DNA from: Pseudomonadota bacterium
GTDB taxonomy: Bacteria; Pseudomonadota; Gammaproteobacteria; Xanthomonadales; Rhodanobacteraceae
NCBI GenBank assembly: GCA_021787175.1
Contig: JAJYMF010000352.1
Location: 1 to 8,369, forward strand
Length of the DNA stretch: 8,369 nucleotides
Reading direction: 5' to 3'
Position 1 is the first letter of the stretch; every line of letters starts with the position of its first letter. The translations under genes and the position numbers were made by a program. The notes beneath the pieces are model-generated. The model had not been told where the DNA came from. It was given only the letters and a program-made list of their open reading frames with translations, and did no database searches. Of the stretch, positions 1 through 5,617 are shown piece by piece.

Positions 1-658
1 GCGCGCGGCGGCCGAACAGCGCGGGCAGAGCGTCGGCGGGCGCGAGCGCAAGCGCCTCAAGGAGGCCGTGCTGGAGGAGCTGCTGCCGCGCGCCTTTGCC
101 CGGCCGTCGCGCCTAAGTGCCTATCTAGACAGGAAAAACGGCTGGGTGGTTCTGGATACCTCCAGTCGCAAGGCGGCCGAGCAGGCGCTGACCGCCCTGC
201 GCCAGGCGCTGGAGAGCTTTCCCGCCTTGCCGCTGGCCCCCGAGCAGGCGCCGCGCCTGCTCATGACGGACTGGCTCAGTCGTGGCAAGCTGCCGGCGGG
301 CCTCAGTCTGGGCGATGAATGCGAGCTTCGCGACCCGGCCAGTGCCCAGGGCGCGGTGGTCCGCTGCCGCCGGCAGGCGCTTGAAAGCGAAGAGGTCCGG
401 GAGCATCTGAAATCAGGCAAGCAGGTGGCCCAGCTGGGCCTCGAATTCGACGGCCGGCTGGCGTTCGTCCTGGGCGAGGATCTGTGTCTGCGCAAGCTGC
501 GGTTCCTGGACGTGGTGCAGGACGAGCTCGACAGCAGCGCGCGCGAGTCGGCCGCGGCGGAAGTGGATGCCCGCTTCGCACTGATGACCCTGGAGCTGGA
601 GCGGCTGCTGGACAAGCTGGCGGAGTGGTTCGGATTGCCCCGTCCCGGCGCGGACTGA
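1..658 (+). CDS. rdgC: RdgC, recombination-associated nucleoid protein (5' end missing)
   Basis: C-terminal 218 residues of RdgC, a ring-shaped double-stranded-DNA-binding protein that restrains RecA-promoted recombination (established for the family). The frame is open from base 2, so the gene begins before the window; the GTG at 68-70 is an internal codon. Family hallmarks include the basic stretch ending in LKEAVLEELLPRAF near the start of the visible part, then LSAYLDRKNGWVVLD, LPLAPEQAPRLLMTDWL, and the C-terminal FALMTLELERLLDKL helix. Compared from memory with E. coli RdgC (303 residues), the first 85-90 residues are missing. The DNA-binding core visible here looks intact and the stop is a normal TGA. 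One short patch at 113-133 uses two CTA leucine codons and an AGG arginine codon, rare in such GC-rich DNA. The next gene starts 30 nt downstream. Confidence 0.93.
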   Translation, partial: RAAAEQRGQSVGGRERKRLKEAVLEELLPRAFARPSRLSAYLDRKNGWVVLDTSSRKAAEQALTALRQALESFPALPLAPEQAPRLLMTDWLSRGKLPAGLSLGDECELRDPASAQGAVVRCRRQALESEEVREHLKSGKQVAQLGLEFDGRLAFVLGEDLCLRKLRFLDVVQDELDSSARESAAAEVDARFALMTLELERLLDKLAEWFGLPRPGAD

Positions 659-677
659 CGCCGCCGCCGCGGGGCGC

Positions 678-686
678 GGAGCGAGG
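678..686 (+). promoter_or_regulatory. Ribosome binding site of the metallohydrolase gene
   Basis: GGAG at 678-681 lies 7 nt before the ATG at 689, an ideal Shine-Dalgarno spacing. A second purine run, GAGG at 683-686, is too close to be the main site. This supports the ATG at 689 as the start. Confidence 0.5.
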
Positions 687-688
687 CG

Positions 689-1465
689 ATGCGCACGGGC
701 GACGACGACAACTGGCTGGAACTGGCGACCGCGCGCGGCGGCACCATCCGCGTGCTCAAGCGCGCGCATCCGCGCGCACGCCGGCTGCGCCTGACCGTCA
801 CCGCGACCGGCGCGCGCCTGAGCTATCCGCACGGCACCCATCCGGCGCAGGTGTTCGCCTTTCTGCGCCAGCACGCCGACTGGCTGGAGCGCAAGCTCGA
901 CGAGCTGCATCTCGACGAGGCGCCGCCGCCGCTGGCCGTCGGCCAGCCGACGCTGATCCCGCTGCGCGGCGAGAGCGTGCGCCTGAGCTGGGCGCAGGGA
1001 CCTTATCCGCGCATCGAGCCGCACGGCGACAGCCTGCGCGTGGTCCTGGCCGAGTCCGGCGCGCGCGGACGCCTGCGGGCGCAGGCGCTGCTCAGCGGCT
1101 ATCTCGCCGCCGAACTGCGTCGCGACGTCGCCCGCTGGCTGGGTCCGTTCGTGGGCCGCCTCGGCGCGGCGCCGATGGCGCTGCGGGTGCGGCCGATGTC
1201 CAGCCTGTGGGGCAGCCTCGACGCGCGCGACCGCATCACCCTTGATCTGGCGTTGGCGCTGGCGCCGCCGCCGGCGCTGCGCTATGTGCTGGCGCACGAG
1301 CTGTGTCATCTCAAGGTGCGCAGCCATGCGCCGCGCTTCTGGGCATGGGTGCGCGAGCTGACCCCGGACTATCAGGACCAGCGCGACTGGCTGCGCGAGC
1401 ACGGCGCCGCGCTCAAGGCCGAACTGGCGCGCTTGGGCGGCAGTGCGCGCAGGACGCCGGGCTGA
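689..1465 (+). CDS. YgjP/DUF45-type zinc metallohydrolase (SprT-like fold)
   Basis: A 258-residue protein of the YgjP/DUF45 (COG1451) family of predicted zinc-dependent hydrolases. Substrates are mostly unknown, and no signal peptide is visible, so it is probably cytoplasmic. The active site is clear: HELCH at residues 203-207 (two His ligands and catalytic Glu204), then His213 in SHAPRFW as the likely third ligand, the usual arrangement in this family. The N-terminal half has the expected beta-rich region and the HADWLERKL segment that precedes the core. One oddity is that the motif remembered as RWGSC just before the active site reads LWGSL here (residues 173-177), so the Arg and Cys are replaced by Leu. 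The zinc site itself is complete, so the enzyme is probably active. The gene sits 30 nt after rdgC and 17 nt before the ExeA-like gene, consistent with one operon. Many bacterial homologues are annotated only as M48 family or hypothetical. Confidence 0.88.
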   Translation: MRTGDDDNWLELATARGGTIRVLKRAHPRARRLRLTVTATGARLSYPHGTHPAQVFAFLRQHADWLERKLDELHLDEAPPPLAVGQPTLIPLRGESVRLSWAQGPYPRIEPHGDSLRVVLAESGARGRLRAQALLSGYLAAELRRDVARWLGPFVGRLGAAPMALRVRPMSSLWGSLDARDRITLDLALALAPPPALRYVLAHELCHLKVRSHAPRFWAWVRELTPDYQDQRDWLREHGAALKAELARLGGSARRTPG

Positions 1466-1482
1466 TCGGCTACAGTGGCCGC

Positions 1483-3054
1483 ATGCGTTCCGCTTCCCTC
1501 GAGTGCCGCGAGCCGCCGTTCGCACTCGCACCCGATCCGCGCTTTGCCTGCCTGGGTGCGCAGGCGACGCGCCTGCTCGATGCCTGGTTGACGGCGCTGC
1601 CGCAGGGAACGGCGGGATTGCGGGTGGTGATCGGCGCGCTGGGCAGCGGCAAGAGCCTGCTGGCCGAGGTGCTGCTGACGCGGCTGCCCGCCACGGTGCG
1701 CGTGATCCGCCTGCGCCAGCCGCGCGTCGACGCGATGGCGCTGCTGGAAACCCTGGGCGCAGCGCTGGGCGCGGACACCACCGGCAACGCCGCGCTGCTC
1801 AGCGAACGTCTCGAACACGTGCTGGCTGCCGAGCGCGCACAGGGGCGCACCGCGCTGCTGCTGGTGGACGAGGCGCAGCAGCTGCCGGACGCCACGCTCG
1901 AACAGATCCGTCTGCTGGTCAATGCGCGCACCGCAGGCCAGCCCCTGCTGCAGGCGCTGCTGCTGGCGACGCCGGCGCTGCAGGCGCGGCTGGCGCGTAC
2001 GGAGCTGCGCGCGTTCGCCGAGCGCATCGACGACCTCCAGCATCTGCAGCCGCTGGATGCGGATGACACCCGCGCCTACGTGCAGCACCGGCTGGCGGTC
2101 GCCGGCGGCTCGCCGCACCTGTTCTCGCGACTGGCGCTGCGCGCGCTGCACCAGGCCAGCGGCGGCCAGCCGCGGCTGATCAACCGCGTCGCCGAGCGCG
2201 CGCTCAAGCTGACTGCCGCCGCGGGCTATACGGTTGCCGACGAAAACATGGTGCGCCGCGCGGCGCGCGCCGTGCTGCCGGCGGCGCGGCGCGCGCGCTG
2301 GCTGCGCGCGGCGGCGCTGCTGGCGCTGCTGTTGATGCTGCTGGCGGCGGGCTGGACCTGGTGGCGGCTGCGTCCGGCGCCGATTGCCGGCACGGCGCCT
2401 GCGGCTTCCGTGCGTGCCAATCCGGTCGCCGACGCACTGGCGCTGCGGCAGGCCCTGACCACCGCGCAGGATACGCGCCTGCTGGCCTGGAGCACCCTGC
2501 TGGCACGTTGGCAGGTGACGTCGCAGGACACCTCGGTGGCCGCGGCGGCGCAGTGCGAGGCGCGCATCTTTCCGGGCTTTTTCTGCGTCAGCGGCAATGG
2601 CAACCTGGAGCAGCTGCAGCGCTTCAACCGGCCGCTGATTCTCGAGCTGCGGCTCGACGGCGCGACCAAGTACGCGGTGCTGCTGGGCGTGGGCGACGAC
2701 CGTGTGACGCTGGACGTCGGCGGACGCGATTTCGTGATCACGCCGCTGGCGCTGGCGACGCTCTGGCATGGCCGCTTCTATGCCGGTTTTCGCGTGCCGG
2801 CGGCCACGCCGCTGTCACTGCGCCGCGGCGATCGCGGCGATGCGGTGGCGTGGCTGGCCAACACCCTGGCACGTGCGGACGGCGCGCCGCCCCCGGCCGA
2901 TGCCGAAGCGTTCGATGCCGCGCTGGCGACCCGTGTCCGCGCGCTGCAGCGGCGCTTCGGCATCCGTGCCGACGGCGTGGTCGGCCCCGAAACCCTGTTC
3001 GCGCTCAGCGCGCTCGAGGCCGACGGACCGCATCTGGCACGCGCGACGCCCTGA
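1483..3054 (+). CDS. ExeA/GspA-like AAA ATPase with peptidoglycan-binding domain
   Basis: A 523-residue membrane-anchored ATPase resembling ExeA/GspA, which in Aeromonas binds peptidoglycan and helps assemble the type II secretin (established). The start is the ATG at 1483, because the protein then begins in family style with REPPFALAPDPRF; the frame is open farther upstream only because it overlaps the preceding gene. Domains in order: an AAA ATPase with Walker A GALGSGKS (51-58) and Walker B LLLVDEAQ (125-132); an ATPase lid region with SGGQPRLIN; one membrane helix at about 275-294; a C39-peptidase-like GspA region (about 327-440, Cys358 and Cys368, with FNRPLILEL); and a PG_binding_1 domain from about 445 to 512 with RRFGIRADGVVGPETL. 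The ATPase would face the cytoplasm and the wall-binding part the periplasm. No strong Shine-Dalgarno precedes the ATG. Its usual partner ExeB/GspB is absent; a rhomboid gene follows 3 nt later. Its exact role is inferred. Confidence 0.87.
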   Translation: MRSASLECREPPFALAPDPRFACLGAQATRLLDAWLTALPQGTAGLRVVIGALGSGKSLLAEVLLTRLPATVRVIRLRQPRVDAMALLETLGAALGADTTGNAALLSERLEHVLAAERAQGRTALLLVDEAQQLPDATLEQIRLLVNARTAGQPLLQALLLATPALQARLARTELRAFAERIDDLQHLQPLDADDTRAYVQHRLAVAGGSPHLFSRLALRALHQASGGQPRLINRVAERALKLTAAAGYTVADENMVRRAARAVLPAARRARWLRAAALLALLLMLLAAGWTWWRLRPAPIAGTAPAASVRANPVADALALRQALTTAQDTRLLAWSTLLARWQVTSQDTSVAAAAQCEARIFPGFFCVSGNGNLEQLQRFNRPLILELRLDGATKYAVLLGVGDDRVTLDVGGRDFVITPLALATLWHGRFYAGFRVPAATPLSLRRGDRGDAVAWLANTLARADGAPPPADAEAFDAALATRVRALQRRFGIRADGVVGPETLFALSALEADGPHLARATP

Positions 3055-3057
3055 CCC

Positions 3058-3741
3058 ATGTTCGTCCATATCGAATCGCGCCGTCGTGCCGGCCTGCGCT
3101 GGGTCACGCCGCTGCTGGTCGCGGCCTGCGTGGCCAGCTATCTCGCACTGGCGTTGACACCGCCGGTCGAGCGCCTGGCGGCGGTGATGCGCTGGGGCAG
3201 CATTCCGGCCGACCTGCTGCATCCGCTGCCGTCGCCGTGGGGCTTGGCGGCGGGGCTGGCGGCGCTGCGCCTGTTCAGCGCGCTGTTCATCCACGCCGAC
3301 CTGCTGCACCTGGCCGGCAATCTGCTGTTTCTGATGATCTTCGGCCTGCCGGCGGAGCGCGCGCTGGGTTCGCCGCGTTTTCTGCTGCTGTTCCTGCTGG
3401 GCGGTGCGTTCGCCAACTTCGCCGGCGCGCTCAGCCTGCCGTCGGCGCACGGCCCGATCATCGGCTGCAGCGGTGCGGTGTCGGCGGTGGTCGGCGCCTA
3501 CCTGGCATTGTTTCCGCGCGCGCGCCTGGGCCTGGTGCTGCCGCTGGGGGTATACCTCGAATTCGTGCGCGTGCCGGCGGCGCTGCTGATCGGTCTGTGG
3601 TTCCTGCTGCAGTTGCTGTTCACCTATGTCGGCCCGGGCTTCGGCGCCGTGGTGTGGTGGGCGCACATCGCCGGTTTCGTGTTCGGCATCCTGTTTGCGC
3701 TGGCCTCGCGCGATACCGTGGCGCGGCGTCTGCGCGACTGA
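3058..3741 (+). CDS. Rhomboid family intramembrane serine protease
   Basis: A 227-residue polytopic protein of the rhomboid family (S54), which cuts transmembrane segments inside the lipid bilayer. The catalytic dyad is visible: Ser138 in GCSGAVSAVVGAY and His203 in WWAHIAGFVFG. The upstream HxxxxHxxxN motif (His79, His84, Asn88) that forms the oxyanion site in bacterial rhomboids is also present. About six hydrophobic segments can be seen, the first at roughly residues 14-34, matching the minimal six-helix bacterial type without a cytoplasmic or C-terminal extension. The ATG lies 3 nt after the stop of the ExeA-like gene with no clear Shine-Dalgarno, suggesting reinitiation by terminating ribosomes and co-expression. 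The serine motif is the generic GxSG type and does not show the SG-x-LHG pattern of rhombosortases as I recall it. The substrate is unknown. It converges with the next gene, leaving 16 nt between stops. Confidence 0.93.
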   Translation: MFVHIESRRRAGLRWVTPLLVAACVASYLALALTPPVERLAAVMRWGSIPADLLHPLPSPWGLAAGLAALRLFSALFIHADLLHLAGNLLFLMIFGLPAERALGSPRFLLLFLLGGAFANFAGALSLPSAHGPIIGCSGAVSAVVGAYLALFPRARLGLVLPLGVYLEFVRVPAALLIGLWFLLQLLFTYVGPGFGAVVWWAHIAGFVFGILFALASRDTVARRLRD

Positions 3742-3757
3742 GCGCCGCGCGCCGTAC

Positions 3758-4567
3758 TCACATCGCCGCTTCGATCACGCCAGCGGCGGACGCGGCGGGC
3801 TCGGCGCCGAACACGTCCTTCCATGCGGCGTAGATCAGCGGTCCCTGGATCGCGTTGACCAGCGTGCCGAGCACGATGGCAAAAGCCATCTGGGCCAGGT
3901 TCGGCCCGATCAGACGCAGCGGCAGCAGGATGATCAGTCCGGCCAGCATGCCGAGTCCGATGAACACCAGCGCGAGCAGCACGCCGGTCAGCAGGAAGGC
4001 ACCGAAGTTACGCGCACTGGCGCGAAAGCTGTCGGCGATCGCCGCGAACGGGCCGCGCCGGTCGAAGAGCACCCGCGGCGCCGCGAAGAAGGTCAGCATG
4101 GCCTGCAGCAGCAGCGTGACCAGCACCAGCAGCGTGAGCGCGGCCCAGTGCGCCTTGAGGAATCCCATGATCGCCAGCGGATTGGTCGACAGCGCCTGCA
4201 GCTGCTGCGCATCGCCGCCGACGCTGCCGGTCAGCAGCACCGCAACCGCGATCACCAGCAGCAGCACCAGGGCAACGCCCGGCAGGCACAGCGCGACCAG
4301 TGCGCCCAGCGGCGACTGGCCGTCGAAGGCCTGAAACAGCTGCCCCAGACGCGGCACGCGACCGTGGTCGGCCTCGCGCGCCGCATACATGACGCCGGCG
4401 GTCAGGGCGAAGCCGAGCAGCCAGGTCACCACCATGCCGAGCAGGGGAATCTGACCGATCAGTGCCTGGATCAGGCCCATGCCCAGAAACACCTGCGGAT
4501 GCCGGCGCACGCAGGCAAACGCCGCAGAAATCCAGGCACTGGCACGATCGACGGTGACTTTGCGCAT
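3758..4567 (-). CDS. BPSS1780-type multispanning membrane protein, function unknown
   Basis: A 269-residue inner-membrane protein that resembles the BPSS1780 family of uncharacterised proteobacterial membrane proteins. Hydrophobic segments lie at about residues 26-42, 43-62, 90-113, 142-163, 188-214 and 220-243, so five or six membrane spans. The segment after the fourth span, FAAPRVLFDRRGPFAAIADS followed by FRASARNFG (about 161-189), has the family's recurrent pattern of a proline-containing turn, an amphipathic helix and RN before the next span. No catalytic motif is visible. The ATG at 4565-4567 is the natural start, since the short N-terminal part with AWISAAF and RRHPQVFLG is typical, although no strong ribosome site precedes it. 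A weak candidate -10 (TAGCAT preceded by TGC) lies about 43 nt upstream on this strand at 4610-4615. The upstream spacer contains the REP pair, which probably separates its expression from the amidotransferase gene. The family name is from memory and the function remains unknown. Confidence 0.75.
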   Translation of the reverse strand: MRKVTVDRASAWISAAFACVRRHPQVFLGMGLIQALIGQIPLLGMVVTWLLGFALTAGVMYAAREADHGRVPRLGQLFQAFDGQSPLGALVALCLPGVALVLLLVIAVAVLLTGSVGGDAQQLQALSTNPLAIMGFLKAHWAALTLLVLVTLLLQAMLTFFAAPRVLFDRRGPFAAIADSFRASARNFGAFLLTGVLLALVFIGLGMLAGLIILLPLRLIGPNLAQMAFAIVLGTLVNAIQGPLIYAAWKDVFGAEPAASAAGVIEAAM

Positions 4568-4672
4568 GGGCGTGAGGCATCCGGTGAGCCGCGGCGCTGC
4601 GGCCAGCGGATGCTAGCACTCGCGTCTGCCGGCTTGGCTCATACCCGTTCGCGATCGAGACACGAAGACCGC

Positions 4673-4703
4673 GTAGCCCGGATGCAGCGCAGCGGAATCC
4701 GGG
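4673..4703 (+). repeat. REP-like palindrome, GTAG type, copy 1
   Basis: The repeat begins with GTAG and has a perfect 7-bp stem, CCCGGAT (4677-4683) pairing with ATCCGGG (4697-4703), around a 13-nt loop beginning GCAGCGCAGC. A GTAG head followed by a CCGG-rich imperfect palindrome is characteristic of the REP family described in Stenotrophomonas and relatives, which are mobilised by RAYT (REP-associated tyrosine) transposases. No RAYT gene is in the window. Confidence 0.78.
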
Positions 4704-4720
4704 AATCAGGCTGGGTACGG

Positions 4721-4757
4721 CCCCGGATTGCGCCTCTCGCGAGGCTCCATCCGGGCT
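4721..4757 (-). repeat. REP-like palindrome, copy 2, inverted
   Basis: Inverted second copy. Outer stem CCCGGAT (4722-4728) pairs with ATCCGGG (4749-4755); after a 3+3 internal loop, inner stem GCCTC (4732-4736) pairs with GAGGC (4741-4745). Read on the minus strand the inner loop is GCGA, a GNRA tetraloop, so an RNA copy from the amidotransferase transcript would fold well. The head reads GCAG instead of GTAG. The outermost 10 bases of the two copies (4675-4684 and 4748-4757) are perfect reverse complements, so the pair forms a BIME-like unit. It lies 32 nt after the amidotransferase stop and could protect or end that mRNA. Confidence 0.75.
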
Positions 4758-4788
4758 GCCCGGCGCATTGATTGAATGCAACCGGGTA

Positions 4789-5556
4789 TCAGGCAGCGCG
4801 GGCCTGGCGAGTGACGGCGGGCACGATGGCCGTTGCCGCGGCGCCCTGCAGCGCGGCGCGCACGAAGGCGCGCAGCAGCCGGCGTGCTTGCGGCGCGGGT
4901 CTCGTTGCGGCGAGCAGGGCATCGACGTCACGGCCCTCGCCACGCAGGACGTCGGCGCGGCGGCGGATATACGCCTGCATTGCGGCGACGCTGAACTCGG
5001 GATGGAACTGGGTGCTGATCGCGGTCTCGCCGTAGCGCAGAATCTGGTGCGCATCGTGTGCGGAGCGCGCCAGCACCTGCGCGCCGCGTGGCGGCTCGAG
5101 CACGCTCTGCTCGTGGGTGGTGTGTGCGGCGAAGCCGTCGCGCAGGCGCTGCAGCAGCGGATCGTGTGCCGCCCCGGGCAGCAGAGCGATCGCCTGGGTG
5201 CCGATCTCGCGGCCCTGCGGGTGGTAGTCGACGCGTCCGCCCAGCGCATGCGCGATCAGCTGGTGGCCGTAGCAGACGCCGAACAGCGGCAAGTCGACGT
5301 CCATCGCGTCGCGGATCCAGCCGGCGGTGCGTTCGCTCCACGGCAGACGCTCGCTGACCATCGCGCCCGAGCCGGTGATCACCGCGGCGGCGAGCATGCG
5401 CGGCGGCGGCAGCGCCTGCTCGTGATCCACGCGCACGGTCCGCACCTGCGTAGCCCGCAGGGCCATCGCGACGCGGAACCAGTGCGGGAAATCGCCCATG
5501 CGGGCACGCAGTTCGGCCGGCGCGGCGCCGGTCTGCACGATCAGGACGGGTTTCAT
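4789..5556 (-). CDS. Stand-alone class I glutamine amidotransferase
   Basis: A 255-residue protein with a complete class I (GATase1) glutaminase domain of the kind found in GMP synthase-like amidotransferases (COG0518), which releases ammonia from glutamine for a partner reaction. The nucleophile is Cys95 in GVCYGHQL (93-100); the other members of the triad are His185 and Glu187 in QFHPEF (183-188). ITGSGAMVSE (60-69) forms the expected oxyanion-side loop, and AHTTHEQSV (144-152) is also typical. No synthetase or ATP-pyrophosphatase domain is attached and none is encoded nearby, so the acceptor substrate is unknown. Related stand-alone proteins act on small metabolites such as gamma-glutamyl compounds, but assignment here would be a guess. 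It starts 61 nt after the GspE-like gene on the same strand and may be co-transcribed with it. No strong Shine-Dalgarno is seen before the ATG. The last 50 or so residues form a basic, Ala-rich helical tail. Confidence 0.88.
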   Translation of the reverse strand: MKPVLIVQTGAAPAELRARMGDFPHWFRVAMALRATQVRTVRVDHEQALPPPRMLAAAVITGSGAMVSERLPWSERTAGWIRDAMDVDLPLFGVCYGHQLIAHALGGRVDYHPQGREIGTQAIALLPGAAHDPLLQRLRDGFAAHTTHEQSVLEPPRGAQVLARSAHDAHQILRYGETAISTQFHPEFSVAAMQAYIRRRADVLRGEGRDVDALLAATRPAPQARRLLRAFVRAALQGAAATAIVPAVTRQARAA

Positions 5557-5617
5557 GAGGCCGGCATGGTACGGCTTGCCGCGGCCGGCGCGTGAACGCG
5601 CGCTGATGACCGTGCGC

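Larger units (their letters stand above)
4568..4788. other. 221-nt intergenic spacer with REP pair
   Basis: Spacer between the stop of the glutamine amidotransferase gene and the start of the BPSS1780-type gene, both on the minus strand. The half nearer the membrane protein gene (4568-4672) may hold that gene's promoter. The only candidate seen is TAGCAT with an upstream TGC (minus strand, 4610-4615), without a convincing -35 box. The other half is filled by two REP-like palindromes. No tRNA or credible small gene was found. Confidence 0.7.

Noticed and set aside
1303..1482. Upstream start for the ExeA-like protein, adding 60 residues
   Set aside because: The added part overlaps the metallohydrolase in another frame and is not ExeA-like; the ATG at 1483 gives a family-style N-terminus.
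1372..2769. A 465-codon open frame on the minus strand
   Set aside because: Antisense shadow of the ExeA-like ATPase, dominated by Gln, Arg and His, with no recognisable domain.
3742..3757. Possible shared terminator between the convergent rhomboid and BPSS1780-type genes
   Set aside because: The 16-nt gap contains only a 4-bp GCGC palindrome and no T tract.
4621..4631. An 11-nt sequence shared with the glyQ promoter region (7460-7470 area)
   Set aside because: Several chance matches of this length are expected in 8 kb of GC-rich DNA, and its spacing to the nearby -10-like sequences differs.
3626..4771. A 381-codon open frame on the plus strand across the BPSS1780-type gene
   Set aside because: The protein is a Gln- and Arg-rich low-complexity shadow of the membrane protein gene and it runs through the REP palindromes.
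5588..5601. Possible terminator hairpin between the GspE-like and amidotransferase genes
   Set aside because: Only a 5-bp GC stem with a TGAA loop and no following T run on the minus strand; such stems occur by chance in this composition.
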